Part shown: in pieces, positions 1 through 8,654 of the stretch
Layout of the letters: each line of letters starts with the position of its first letter
How positions within the stretch are numbered: position 1 is the stretch's first letter
Assembly (NCBI RefSeq): GCF_004310665.1
Contig: NZ_SIXF01000026.1
Location: forward strand, 1-64,000
Length of the DNA: 64,000 bases
Direction of reading: 5' to 3'
DNA from: Pedobacter kyonggii
GTDB lineage: Bacteria > Bacteroidota > Bacteroidia > Sphingobacteriales > Sphingobacteriaceae
Position numbers and translations under genes: made by a program
Notes under the pieces: model-generated
Database searches by the model: none
What the model saw: the letters and a program-made list of their open reading frames with translations, nothing else
What the model was told of the DNA's origin: nothing

Positions 1-296
1 AATGAAAGAATACCAATATCTGCTTAAGAAAAAAGGAATAAGACAAAGTATGTCAAGGAAGGGGAACTGTTTGGACAACGCGGTCATTGAAAACTTTTTT
101 GGAACGTTAAAATCTGAACTTTTCTATCTTAAAAAGTATAATGATATCAACCAGTTAAAACAAGATATCGAAGAGTATATCTATTACTATAATAACGACA
201 GGATCAAACTAAATCTAAATGGAATGAGCCCGATAAAATATCGAGCTCACCAATGTAATTAATTTTTAACTTGTCCAACCTTTGGGGGTCAGTCCA
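1..296 (+). mobile_element. IS3-family insertion sequence, right end (cut by window edge)
   Basis: The fragment holds the last part of a DDE transposase followed, after about 10 bases, by a terminal-repeat-like sequence at 271-296 (core CCAACCTTTGGGGGTCAGTCC) that finishes with CA, the usual terminal dinucleotide of IS3-family elements. The left end and most of the element lie outside the window, so target duplication cannot be checked. IS identity comes from the protein; the exact outer boundary is inferred from the repeat-like end. Confidence 0.8.
2..262 (+). CDS. IS3-family transposase OrfB, C-terminal fragment
   Basis: This is the C-terminal part of an integrase-core (rve, DDE) transposase that cuts and joins the ends of the insertion sequence. 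The motif [20 protein letters not shown] contains the third acidic catalytic residue (the E of VIENFF), and [20 protein letters not shown] is the usual C-terminal tail of the IS3/IS150 group. The first ATG in the window is internal; the real reading frame continues leftwards past the window edge, so this is a partial gene by truncation of the view, not necessarily a broken gene. Confidence 0.85.
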   Translation: MKEYQYLLKKKGIRQSMSRKGNCLDNAVIENFFGTLKSELFYLKKYNDINQLKQDIEEYIYYYNNDRIKLNLNGMSPIKYRAHQCN

Positions 297-376
297 ATTC
301 CATGTGGCTTTTTCTCTATAAAAAACACATCTGCTGTAGCGTTTTCATTCCGTTAATCGTTTTACAAGAAAAAAGC

Positions 377-392
377 GTTAATGGCCATTAAC
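377..392. promoter_or_regulatory. Perfect 16-bp palindrome upstream of DUF4397 gene
   Basis: GTTAATGGCCATTAAC is a perfect inverted repeat with no spacer, 35 bases before the start codon of the DUF4397 lipoprotein gene. It could be a binding site for a dimeric regulator. No T-run follows, so a terminator is unlikely. Function is inferred only from symmetry and position. Confidence 0.35.
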
Positions 393-427
393 CAATTTTG
401 TTCATAAAATTGATTTAAAACATTAAA

Positions 428-1123
428 ATGAAAACGAATTTGAAAAATTTTAGCACTACAACAAAAATTATACTCTCTCTCCTTGCTATAACTTTAACCA
501 TAACTGCCTGCAAAAAGGATTTTAACAACGATCCGATAGAAGCGGCTGGTATTGGCTTTGTTCATGCATCACCTGGAACAGGCGCGTTGGATTTTATCCT
601 GGATAACCAAAAAATAAATAGCTTTACCTACACTAAAGATTTAGGCTACTATGCCGCTTATCCAGGAACAAGGTTGGTGGGGGTTGCTAAAAAAGACTCT
701 TTAAAATATTTAACCACAGCTCAAGCTACATTAAAAGAAGGATCATTTTATTCGGTTTTCGTAGTAGATACTTTAAAATCAACAAAACTTTTAGTCCTTG
801 AAGATGATTTAAAAGCACCTGAAACTGATAAGGCTAAAGTTCGTTTTGTAAACTTAAGTCCGGGTTCTGCTCCATTTGATTTAGCAATTGCGGGTACAGA
901 TGCACCTTTATTTACCGCAAAAGCATTTAAAGAGTTCACCACTTTTAGCAATATTGCACCGAATGACAGCTATACTTTCGAATTAAAGCAAAGCGGAACA
1001 GTTAAAGTTAGCTTACCAGCCGTTAAAATTGAAAAAGGTAAAATTTATACCATCTGGGCTAAAGGCCTATCGAGCAAAACCGATAGTACCGGAGTTGGCT
1101 TATCAGTGATGACAAACAAATAA
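428..1123 (+). CDS. DUF4397 domain-containing lipoprotein
   Basis: A 231-residue exported lipoprotein of unknown function. A hydrophobic signal at residues 13-27 ends in a lipobox with Cys28 (ITAC), followed by KKD, so the mature protein should be lipid-anchored on the periplasmic side or at the surface. The body has two similar segments, FVHASPGTGALDFILDNQ near residue 44 and FVNLSPGSAPFDLAIAGT near residue 140, which fit the repeat-like beta fold of DUF4397. The gene stands alone: the IS end lies upstream, and a hairpin terminator plus a new promoter lie directly downstream. Family assignment is from recognised sequence; no enzymatic motif is visible. Confidence 0.8.
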   Translation: MKTNLKNFSTTTKIILSLLAITLTITACKKDFNNDPIEAAGIGFVHASPGTGALDFILDNQKINSFTYTKDLGYYAAYPGTRLVGVAKKDSLKYLTTAQATLKEGSFYSVFVVDTLKSTKLLVLEDDLKAPETDKAKVRFVNLSPGSAPFDLAIAGTDAPLFTAKAFKEFTTFSNIAPNDSYTFELKQSGTVKVSLPAVKIEKGKIYTIWAKGLSSKTDSTGVGLSVMTNK

Positions 1124-1159
1124 AAAATATTTCACGCTACCTGTGAAAACAAAAATTGA

Positions 1160-1189
1160 CACCACTCAAAAAATTGGGTGGTGTTATTT
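1160..1189 (+). terminator. Hairpin terminator after DUF4397 gene
   Basis: An 8-bp stem, CACCACTC paired with GGGTGGTG (one mismatch), encloses an A/T loop and is followed by TTATTTTT. It lies about 40 bases after the stop codon and fits a Rho-independent terminator. Confidence 0.7.
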
Positions 1190-1201
1190 TTCTTAAATTT
1201 G
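1174..1201 (+). promoter_or_regulatory. Bacteroidota-type promoter (-33 TTG, -7 TAAATTTG)
   Basis: TTG at 1174-1176 and TAAATTTG at 1194-1201 are 17 bases apart and match the Bacteroidota consensus TTG-N17-19-TAnnTTTG. The promoter sits about 45 bases before the sigma factor start and overlaps the right arm of the preceding terminator hairpin, so termination and initiation share the same DNA. Confidence 0.6.
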
Positions 1202-1247
1202 CAATAATTAATCATGATAAACCTTTAATAAATAGTCCTTTACAGGG

Positions 1248-1832
1248 GTGATAAAAAAAATACTCAGTTTTGAGGAAATTTTAAAAGGCTGTGTAAAAAA
1301 CGACAATAGCTGTAAAGAAATGATGTATAAATCATTTTATGGCTATTTAATGGGCATTATTTTAAGGTATACCAAGAACCCTTCAGATAGTGAAGAGCTT
1401 GTAAATGACAGTTTTATCAAGATTTTTAAACATGTTAGCGGCTTCAAAGCGCCAAAAAATCCAGAAGAATTACAACGATCGTTTAAAGGTTGGATTGCCC
1501 AGATTGCTTCGCGGACGGCAATAGACAAAATACGGAGTTCGAAAGTTCAGTTTTATGTTGATGATTTAGCAGAAAGCGAGCATCCGGTTACCCAGGTTTC
1601 GGTTGCTTCGGAATTACACGTTAATGATATTTTGAATTTACTAAATCACTTACCAGATACGCAGAGACTGGTATTTAACTTATATGAAATTGAGGGCTTT
1701 GCCCACGATGAAATTTCGAAGATGTTAAACATTCCTGAAAGTTCCAGTCGTGTTTACCTTACACGTTCTAAAAATAAGTTACGTACCCTTTACCTAAATA
1801 CCATGGTTAATTCATACGAAAAAAATGGATAA
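1248..1832 (+). CDS. ECF RNA polymerase sigma factor
   Basis: A 194-residue sigma-70 family factor of the extracytoplasmic-function type that would direct RNA polymerase to a small regulon. Region 2 is visible as YTKNPSDSEELVNDSFIKIF (about residues 40-60, core binding and -10 recognition), and region 4 as LPDTQRLVFNLYEIEGFAHD followed by a helix-turn-helix near residues 135-180. The start is GTG: no in-frame ATG exists nearer than codon 25, which would cut into region 2. The stop overlaps the next start by 8 bases, so the two genes are translationally coupled. The partner gene encodes a single-TM protein where an anti-sigma factor would be expected. Confidence 0.88.
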   Translation: MIKKILSFEEILKGCVKNDNSCKEMMYKSFYGYLMGIILRYTKNPSDSEELVNDSFIKIFKHVSGFKAPKNPEELQRSFKGWIAQIASRTAIDKIRSSKVQFYVDDLAESEHPVTQVSVASELHVNDILNLLNHLPDTQRLVFNLYEIEGFAHDEISKMLNIPESSSRVYLTRSKNKLRTLYLNTMVNSYEKNG

Positions 1833-3045
1833 GGAATTAATTGAGCATATCACCGCGCAACTCCAAAACCATGAGGAAACATACCCTGATGGTGCCTGGG
1901 AGCGCTTTTCGGAAAAAGGAAATAACAGACGGGGCATTGCTTACTGGCCTTTATGGGCTGCTGCTTCCTTAATTTTGATCTTCGGAGGTGTATTTTTTGC
2001 GCAAAACAATATAGATCAGCAAAAAGATATTGCTATAACTAAACCTAAAGCTCAGCAAAATGCAACAGCCAATGGGAATTCAAATACCAACATTGAAACT
2101 AAAATCAATTCTACTTCGTTAAATAACGATACAATCCCTATAAATAACCTAGCGGCGAATCGCCCAGCCAAAATTACGGAAAGCACAAAACCATTATTAA
2201 CAGAGCAGACCAGTTATCCGTTTATTAATACATCAGCGCAATTGGCTCCTGTAAATAATAACCTTTTAGATAATAAGCTTGCAGGTGCAAATCTTTCAAA
2301 CTTAAAAACAAACCGGTTTGATATTTTAACGGACAAAAAGAAACCTCAACCCATTGCGCAAACGAGTTTTGAGCAACTGCTTGCCCAGGATAGTTATGCA
2401 AATCAGCAAAAACCACCATCTAAAACAAATGAAAACTCTAAATGGCAACCTGATGTGTATGTTGCCCCAGCGATGGGTAATGACAATAAAGTAACCATGA
2501 ACTATGGGCTTTCTTTATCGTATGCCATCGCCAATAGGTTATCGATAAGCTCTGGTGTTTCTTATGCTTCTATTAGCACTACCGAATCGCTAAATGCTTC
2601 TGCTCCACAAACTTTATCAGGTAAAAACCTAGAGTCGGTTGATGCTAAAGTACGTGGAATTAATGTTCCTTTAGAGTTGCAATATAAAATAAGTGACAAA
2701 CTATATACCAATATTGGAGTTTCTGCATTGGCGGTTATAAAAAACTCACAGCAGAATAACTATATTGTAAATCAGGTGCAGAATTTTTCTTCCACAACAG
2801 CAAATGGCTATGCAGATTCGAAGACATTGATTGTGAAAGAAAAAACTACTGAACCACAGCCCGAAGCCAATATAAATCCTGATAGATACATCGGATTTTA
2901 CAATTTTTCTTTGGGTTATAAACAAAAAATATCCAAAAAGAACAATATTGCCATCGAGCCTTTTTTAAGGCTGCCAATGAAAACTTTCTCTAAAGAAAAC
3001 CTTAATCTCACCAACGGCGGACTGCGTTTGAAGATTGACTTCTAG
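1825..3045 (+). CDS. Membrane protein with N-terminal TM and C-terminal outer-membrane-barrel-like domain, sigma factor partner
   Basis: A 406-residue protein coupled to the ECF sigma gene. Residues 1-37 are soluble and charged with WERFSEK near residue 25, residues 38-60 form one hydrophobic helix (WPLWAAASLILIFGGVFFAQ), residues 65-200 are Asn/Thr/Gln-rich linker, and residues 205-406 look like an outer-membrane beta barrel, ending in an aromatic C-terminus (LRLKIDF). The N-terminal layout is what an anti-sigma factor would have, with a cytoplasmic tail and an inner-membrane helix, but no classical zinc-binding anti-sigma motif is present. Similar sigma-linked TM/barrel proteins occur in Sphingobacteriia. 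Role as an anti-sigma or sensor is inferred from the overlap only. Confidence 0.65.
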   Translation: MDKELIEHITAQLQNHEETYPDGAWERFSEKGNNRRGIAYWPLWAAASLILIFGGVFFAQNNIDQQKDIAITKPKAQQNATANGNSNTNIETKINSTSLNNDTIPINNLAANRPAKITESTKPLLTEQTSYPFINTSAQLAPVNNNLLDNKLAGANLSNLKTNRFDILTDKKKPQPIAQTSFEQLLAQDSYANQQKPPSKTNENSKWQPDVYVAPAMGNDNKVTMNYGLSLSYAIANRLSISSGVSYASISTTESLNASAPQTLSGKNLESVDAKVRGINVPLELQYKISDKLYTNIGVSALAVIKNSQQNNYIVNQVQNFSSTTANGYADSKTLIVKEKTTEPQPEANINPDRYIGFYNFSLGYKQKISKKNNIAIEPFLRLPMKTFSKENLNLTNGGLRLKIDF

Positions 3046-3077
3046 AAAAAACTAAGATATTTAGTATATTTGGTTAA

Positions 3078-3706
3078 ATGCCTAATATGAAGAATATCAA
3101 ACCATACCCTACTGAAGAGGAGCAACCTCCAATTAAAACCCTTAACGAGGTCGATTTTTCTGCAACTTACAGTTATGCAGATTATATGCGCTTCGAATTT
3201 GAAGAGCGCTTAGAAATTATCAAAGGGTACATTTTCAAGATGGGCCCTGCTCCTTCCAGGATTCATCAAAAAATATCGGGAAGAATTTACGCACCAATTT
3301 ATAACGCACTGAACGGCCATAAATGTGAAGTGTATGCAGCACCTTTTGATGTCCGCTTAGCTAAGAAAACTCGAGATGACAAGGAAGTTTTCACCGTAGT
3401 GCAACCTGATATTGCAGTGATCTGCGATCAGACTAAACTGGATGTATTGGTGCTCCGGATATCGTTGTCGAAATTTTATCGCCTGGCAACAATAAAAAAG
3501 AATTGATCAACAAATATGAGGTTTACGAAGAAGCAGGCGTTAAAGAATACTGGATTGTAAGCCCTTCTGAAAAAACATTTTTCAGGTATATCCTCAATGA
3601 TAATGGCAAGTTTCAACCAACAAAACTGCTCACCGAAGGTGAAGAGGTAACCACAACGATTATACCAGGCTTTAAACTCATTTTAGATGAGGTTTTTCAG
3701 GATTAA
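3078..3706 (+). pseudogene. Uma2-family endonuclease (DUF820), frameshifted
   Basis: Two frames together make one Uma2-like PD-(D/E)XK nuclease of about 200 residues. The first frame (3078-3506) carries the N-terminal domain and QPDIAVICD with the active-site Asp; after KLD at 3440-3445 it runs into unrelated residues. The other frame resumes at once with CIGAPDIVVEILSPGNN, holding the catalytic Glu, and continues to the stop at 3706. Relatives normally have a short D-E-R-G-C stretch at the junction; here only five bases join D to C, which fits loss of about 10 bases. The break separates the two halves of the active site, so the gene is probably inactive. A sequencing error is less likely, because a 10-base loss is needed. 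Confidence 0.8.
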
Positions 3707-3722
3707 AACGTGGATATTAACG

Positions 3723-3772
3723 AAAGAAGTCAAGTTTTAAATGGCAATTTGCTATTAAAACTTAACTTCTTT
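3723..3772. terminator. Bidirectional terminator between Uma2 pseudogene and slyD
   Basis: Two 18-base arms (AAAGAAGTCAAGTTTTAA and TTAAAACTTAACTTCTTT) pair with a single mismatch around a 14-base loop. The structure lies between two converging genes, with T-rich outer edges on both strands, so it can serve both. Confidence 0.75.
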
Positions 3773-3790
3773 AAAATCGCTTATATATAA

Positions 3791-4297
3791 TTAGTGACCT
3801 GAATGACCATCAGCTCCGTGAGCATGACCATGAGCCAATTCATCTTGAGTAGCTTCACGTACATTTAAAATCACACCACTAAACACCAAGTTTTTACCAG
3901 CCATTGGGTGGTTTAAATCTACTGAAATAGTTTCATCGTGAACAGCAGTAACGCCTGCTCTAAACTGGTTACCGTTGTTATCTTGTAAAGGAATCACATC
4001 ACCAACATTTGGCAATTCGCCACCAGCTTCAGTAAACATGGTTTTTGGAAGGTCGGCAAAAGCACCTGGATCGATATCACCGTAACCATCTGCTGCAGAT
4101 AGCTCGAAGCCATATTCATCACCAGTTTTCAAACCAGTTAAATGTTCTTCAAATTTAGGCAACATCATGCCAACGCCATATAAAAATACTAAAGGATTTT
4201 GTTCATCAGCTTTTTCTACAAAAACTTGTTGTCCTTCTTCGTTAGTAGTATGCAATTCGTAAGTTAACGCTACTACAGAGTTTGGTGAAATATTCAT
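3791..4297 (-). CDS. slyD: FKBP-type peptidyl-prolyl cis-trans isomerase, SlyD-like
   Basis: A 168-residue prolyl isomerase and chaperone of the SlyD group. The split FKBP core is seen as VALTYELHTTNEEGQ and GVGMMLPKFEEHLTGLKTGD (residues 8-65) and is resumed after the insert-in-flap chaperone domain (about 70-130) by LNHPMAGKNLVFSGVILNVR. The C-terminus is a His-rich tail (HGHAHGADGHSGH) typical of nickel- or zinc-binding SlyD. It has no signal peptide, so it should be cytoplasmic. It follows the DUF255 gene by 10 bases on the same strand and is probably co-transcribed with it. Confidence 0.9.
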   Translation of the reverse strand: MNISPNSVVALTYELHTTNEEGQQVFVEKADEQNPLVFLYGVGMMLPKFEEHLTGLKTGDEYGFELSAADGYGDIDPGAFADLPKTMFTEAGGELPNVGDVIPLQDNNGNQFRAGVTAVHDETISVDLNHPMAGKNLVFSGVILNVREATQDELAHGHAHGADGHSGH

Positions 4298-4307
4298 TTA
4301 AATTAAT

Positions 4308-6320
4308 TTATTGTAAATACTCTAATGCGTCCTCAACAGTGTTAACCGGCAACTGGCATACTTTATTTCGGCAAATATAAACTTTTGTTTCATTGCTTTG
4401 CTTACCTTTTAACAGCGGTAGGCTACTTTTTGTTCCGCCCAATGTAATTTTGTTCGGAATATAATGTCCGCTTAATGCTAATTTAATACGATCGGTTTCT
4501 AAGCCGATAATGGCGATTTCGTTTATGCCGTAAATTTCGTTTAACAGTTGAATAGCCCAGTTTGAGTAAGCAGAGCCATAACTTTTGATCTTCGGCTGAA
4601 CCGCCGCAAGCATTTCTGAAGCTTTTTCGGTATATTGTTCAATATCGAAAAGCAAACCGAGTTGCTGCAAATTTTGCGCCATGGTAGAATTTGAAGCCGG
4701 AATTACATTATCCATTACTTCATGTTTCCGGGCAATTAAATCTTCACTTTCGGCAGAGGTATAGAAAAACATCGGCGAATCTGCATCCGTAAAATTAGCG
4801 ATTACATAATCGGTCAATAATTTTGCCTCTTCTAACCATTTTTCATCAAAATCAGCCTCGTACAAGGCAATAAGTGCTTCAATAAAAAAGGCATAATCAT
4901 CTAAGAAGCCGGTAATAGAAGCCTTTCCGTTTTTATAATTACGGTATAAGCCACCATTTTCTGATTTTAAGTGACTTAAAATAAAACTGGCCGCAGTTGA
5001 TGCCTTTTGATAGTATAAATCGTGATTTAAAACCTGTCCAGCATAAGCCAAAGCTTTAATCATCATACCATTCCAGGCAGTTAAACATTTATCATCCAAG
5101 CCTGGCCTAACTCTTTTGCTACGCACAGCCATTAATTTTTCTTTAGCTGAGTTTACCTTATCGTAAAGCTCCTCTGCCGTGATATCAAATTTCGCAAGTA
5201 AATCATCATCACTTAGGGTTTTACGCAGGATATTAGTTTGTTCCTCTTCCCAATTACCTTCTTCGGTAATGTTGTAATAAGCGCCGATTAATTGGGCATC
5301 TTCTCCCAAAACCTGATCGAATTCTGTTTTATCCCAGATGTAAAACTTGCCCTCTACCCCTTCACTATCTGCATCCAGTGCCGAATAAAACAATCCATCG
5401 GCTGAAGTCATCTCCTCAAAAACCCAATTTATGGTTTCAACTACTGTTTGTTTAAACGAATAGAACTTGGTGCACTGATATGCTTCGGTATATAAACTGA
5501 TGAGCTGAGCATTATCATACAACATCTTCTCAAAATGTGGCACATGCCATTTATCATCAACCGAATAACGGGCAAAACCTCCACCAATCTGATCGTAAAT
5601 ACCACCTCTGCTCATTTCTTCGAGTGTATGACAAACGGCTGTAAAAACAGATTCATCATCCTTTAAAAAGCCATAACGCAATAAAAATACCCAATTATTG
5701 GGTAAAGGAAATTTTGGAGCGCGGTTATAACCTCCGTAACCAATATCGAAATGACGTTTCCATGGATCGATAATTTCATTTAAATGTTCATGGGTATACT
5801 CTTCTGCTGTTGCAACTGCAAGGATTATCTTTTCGCTGTCTTTAATGCCCGAAGTTAACCGCTCCGCATATTGGATAGCTTTATCAGGTTCATTCGCCCA
5901 AAGCGCGGCAACATTTTCCAGAATATTGATCCAATCATTTTTCCTGAAATAGGTTCCGCCATAAATTGGACGCTGATCGGGCAAACAGATACAGTTTAAA
6001 GGCCAGCCTCCACTGCCTGTCATGAGCTGGATGGCGAACATATAAATCTGATCAATATCCGGCCGCTCCTCACGATCAACCTTAATGCAGATAAAATGAC
6101 GGTTCATTACCTCAGCCACTTCATGGTTCTCGAAACTTTCGCGTTCCATTACATGGCACCAATGGCAGGCCGAATAGCCAATGCTCACCAAAATGAGTTT
6201 ATTTTCCGCTTTTGCCTTTTCTAATGCTTCAGCCCCCCACTCGTACCAATTAACAGGATTATGGGCATGCTGCAACAAATATGGGGATGAGGCGTGGATT
6301 AGGTTATTGGTATCAGACAT
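4308..6320 (-). CDS. Thioredoxin domain-containing protein, DUF255 (YyaL/SSP411 family)
   Basis: A 670-residue cytoplasmic protein. Residues 1-165 form a thioredoxin-like DUF255 domain with a CxxC centre ([12 protein letters not shown], Cys52 and Cys55). The rest (about 200-600) is an alpha/alpha-barrel related to glycoside-cleaving or N-acylglucosamine epimerase folds, with [20 protein letters not shown] and [13 protein letters not shown] conserved. Length is normal for the YyaL / spermatogenesis-associated protein 20 family. The biochemical role of the family is not established. It is the first gene of a likely two-gene unit with slyD, which suggests, without proof, a link to protein folding or redox. 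Confidence 0.88.
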   Translation of the reverse strand: MSDTNNLIHASSPYLLQHAHNPVNWYEWGAEALEKAKAENKLILVSIGYSACHWCHVMERESFENHEVAEVMNRHFICIKVDREERPDIDQIYMFAIQLMTGSGGWPLNCICLPDQRPIYGGTYFRKNDWINILENVAALWANEPDKAIQYAERLTSGIKDSEKIILAVATAEEYTHEHLNEIIDPWKRHFDIGYGGYNRAPKFPLPNNWVFLLRYGFLKDDESVFTAVCHTLEEMSRGGIYDQIGGGFARYSVDDKWHVPHFEKMLYDNAQLISLYTEAYQCTKFYSFKQTVVETINWVFEEMTSADGLFYSALDADSEGVEGKFYIWDKTEFDQVLGEDAQLIGAYYNITEEGNWEEEQTNILRKTLSDDDLLAKFDITAEELYDKVNSAKEKLMAVRSKRVRPGLDDKCLTAWNGMMIKALAYAGQVLNHDLYYQKASTAASFILSHLKSENGGLYRNYKNGKASITGFLDDYAFFIEALIALYEADFDEKWLEEAKLLTDYVIANFTDADSPMFFYTSAESEDLIARKHEVMDNVIPASNSTMAQNLQQLGLLFDIEQYTEKASEMLAAVQPKIKSYGSAYSNWAIQLLNEIYGINEIAIIGLETDRIKLALSGHYIPNKITLGGTKSSLPLLKGKQSNETKVYICRNKVCQLPVNTVEDALEYLQ

Positions 6321-6483
6321 GACAGTTAATGTAAAATGTAAGCGGGAAATGGAATTTTTATTTCGAGGCGTAAATCTATTAATATTCTACAAACCTGTTT
6401 CGATTTAGTTTTTGTTTTTATACTTTAGTTGGAAATCTGTGTAATGAATGGAATTAACCACAAATGGGTTATTTAACCGAAAT

Positions 6484-6500
6484 GTGACGCATTGCGTCAC
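6484..6500. promoter_or_regulatory. Perfect palindrome GTGACGCATTGCGTCAC
   Basis: Arms of 8 bases are perfectly complementary around a single central base. The site lies in the spacer between two divergent genes, 69 bases before the epimerase start. The compact, GC-containing form and lack of a T-run argue for a protein-binding site and against a terminator. The regulator is unknown. Confidence 0.4.
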
Positions 6501-6568
6501 GAATTGAGCCGGATAACTTTACTACCCTTGATAACAAACCTTCAACCTTTTACCTTCAACCCTAAAAA

Positions 6569-7666
6569 ATGAAAATCACTCATACCGAAATATACCGCTT
6601 TAGCATACCAATGGAACCTTTTGTAATTGCAACAGGTACCATGCATTTTGCACAAAATGTACTCATCAGGATTTATACCGATGCTGGTATTCACGGCATT
6701 GGAGAATGTTCTGCTTTCCCGATGATTGTAGGTGAAACACAGGAAACCTGTATTGCCATGGCTAAAGACTTCGCCGCTATTTTAAAGGGCAAAGATCCAC
6801 TGGAAATTCCAGAGCGGATGAACGACTTATTGGGTTATGCCGATCATAACTATACCATTAAAAGTGCTTTCGATATGGCATTATTCGATATCGCCGCTAA
6901 AAATGCCAAATTACCCCTATATAAATTTCTTGGTGGAACCAAACGCACCATAGAAACCGATATGACCATTGGTATCGATACACCGGAGGGAATGGCCACA
7001 ACAGCATTGAAATATAAAAGCCAGGGTTGCCGCATCTTAAAGATTAAACTGGGCAAAAAAGTGCACGATGATATAGACAGGGTTAAACATATCCGCGAGG
7101 CAGTAGGTGAAGATTTGGTTTTACGCCTGGATGCCAATCAGGGTTGGAGTTTTGATGATGCTTTATTTGCTTTAGGTGAGCTAGAAAAATACAATATTGA
7201 GTTCTGCGAACAACCCATGCGTACCTGGTATGATGATAAATTACCTGAGCTGAATGTAAATTCGCCAATTAAATTAATGGCTGATGAAAGCTGTTATAAC
7301 CATCACGACGCCCGTAAACTGATCAACAGCCAGTCTACAACTTATTTAAACATTAAATTTTCTAAATCCGGAGGCATTTTAGAAGCGCAAAAAATCCATG
7401 AGGAAGCTTTACAACGTGGCGTAAAATGTATGATTGGCAGCATGCTCGAAACCAGGATTGCTTTAAGCGCCAACCTACATTTTGCATTGGCCAGCCCAAA
7501 TGTTGAGTTTTTTGACCTAGATACAGCGCTATTGGGGCACCTGGTTGACCCAGTTGTAGGTGGCTTAACTTATAACGGTTATTTTCTTGATGTTCCCGAA
7601 GAAATCGGTATCGGCGCAGAGGCTGATGAATTTTTCTTAGAGAAATGTGAAAGTTGGACGGTTTAG
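6569..7666 (+). CDS. Dipeptide epimerase (enolase superfamily, MLE subgroup)
   Basis: A 365-residue enolase-superfamily enzyme likely to epimerise L-Ala-D/L-Glu-type dipeptides, a step in murein peptide recycling. The N-terminal capping domain (1-125) is followed by the barrel with the KxK acid/base motif (Lys158, Lys160 in ILKIKLG), metal ligands Asp188 (RLDANQG), Glu214 (CEQPM) and Asp239 (ADES), and the opposite-face Lys263 (LNIKFSKSGG). The DLDTALL motif at 316-322 is the D-x-D signature that binds the dipeptide amino group in this family. Exact dipeptide specificity cannot be read from the sequence; related muconate or o-succinylbenzoate enzymes lack the DxD motif. Confidence 0.85.
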   Translation: MKITHTEIYRFSIPMEPFVIATGTMHFAQNVLIRIYTDAGIHGIGECSAFPMIVGETQETCIAMAKDFAAILKGKDPLEIPERMNDLLGYADHNYTIKSAFDMALFDIAAKNAKLPLYKFLGGTKRTIETDMTIGIDTPEGMATTALKYKSQGCRILKIKLGKKVHDDIDRVKHIREAVGEDLVLRLDANQGWSFDDALFALGELEKYNIEFCEQPMRTWYDDKLPELNVNSPIKLMADESCYNHHDARKLINSQSTTYLNIKFSKSGGILEAQKIHEEALQRGVKCMIGSMLETRIALSANLHFALASPNVEFFDLDTALLGHLVDPVVGGLTYNGYFLDVPEEIGIGAEADEFFLEKCESWTV

Positions 7667-7757
7667 TTTAACGAGTTTGGAGTTGGGGTTTGGCGTTTGG
7701 AGTCGATTAACCGATTTAAACAATTAACCAGTTAACCCACGGCAAGTGAACCAACCA

Positions 7758-8654
7758 CTAATGAACCAATAACCTATCCAACGCCAAACTATCACCATTA
7801 AAAGCGTTAAAATCGACTACATGGCCAATACCATTAATTTTAGCTTTATCAGAATGCTGCCAAAATTTCCAGCGGCTTTTGTCCATCCTTAACTTTGGTT
7901 GATAATAATGTGCAATCCATAAGGGATAATCGTTAAAATGATCGCCTAAATAATCTTCATAAAATTTAAGTCCGGTATAAACAATCGGCCTAACTTTGGT
8001 TTTCATTTCTACATAATTGAGAAAATCAGACAGTTCTGCCCTCATTTTCAAAGGAGAAACGCCATCTAGAGATTCAATATCCACAACGGGTGGTAAATCA
8101 CCTTTCTCAATATTTACCACTTGCAGGAAAAATTTAGCCTGCGTTTTACCGTCTTTTTTCGGTCTGAAAAAGTGATAAGCACCGCATATAATCCCTGCTT
8201 TTGGTGCTTCACGCCAATTGCGTTGAAAATACGGGTCAACAAGCATCTGCCCTTCTGTGGCTTTGATAAAGGCAAAACGGATGCTCACCTCATCTTCCTT
8301 CATTTCCTTTACCTTTTGCCAGTTTATTTTACCCTGATAATAGGAAACGTCGATACCGTGAACGGTATATTTTTTGGGGATTTTGATGTTAAAACTTTCG
8401 TAAGTTCTGTAATTAGGGTCTTGCCCCCAGTCTTTAACCCACCGCCAGGTAGCCACAAAACTTCTTAAAACATAGCCATAATAAAATGGAGAGAGCAAAA
8501 TCAACAATAAACCTGCAATAACCAATTTAAGCTGAACCGAAATGCCACCTTTCTTTTTTCTGCCTGTTGTGGGTTTTCTGGTTGCGGGTTTCCTAACGGC
8601 AGGTTTTCGTGCAACTGTACTTTTATTTATTGGGGTTCTTTTCTCTGGCGGCAT
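7758..8654 (-). CDS. Glycoside hydrolase family 25 lysozyme, membrane-anchored
   Basis: A 298-residue GH25 (Chalaropsis-type) N-acetylmuramidase. An N-terminal basic Pro/Lys/Arg-rich segment (1-37) precedes one TM helix (42-62), so the catalytic domain (98-296) should be periplasmic and tethered. Catalytic and substrate residues are visible in HGIDVSYYQGKINW (Asp102), FIKATEG (Glu134) and PPVVDIES (Asp192, Glu194). The RKP-type repeats in the N-terminus are low-complexity and may interact with membrane or DNA. The gene stands alone; the region upstream is repeat-filled. Confidence 0.88.
   Translation of the reverse strand: MPPEKRTPINKSTVARKPAVRKPATRKPTTGRKKKGGISVQLKLVIAGLLLILLSPFYYGYVLRSFVATWRWVKDWGQDPNYRTYESFNIKIPKKYTVHGIDVSYYQGKINWQKVKEMKEDEVSIRFAFIKATEGQMLVDPYFQRNWREAPKAGIICGAYHFFRPKKDGKTQAKFFLQVVNIEKGDLPPVVDIESLDGVSPLKMRAELSDFLNYVEMKTKVRPIVYTGLKFYEDYLGDHFNDYPLWIAHYYQPKLRMDKSRWKFWQHSDKAKINGIGHVVDFNAFNGDSLALDRLLVH

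Noticed and set aside
3430-3520. Programmed frameshift in the Uma2 gene
   Set aside because: No slippery heptamer or stimulatory hairpin occurs at the junction and the expected four residues are missing, so deletion is the better explanation.
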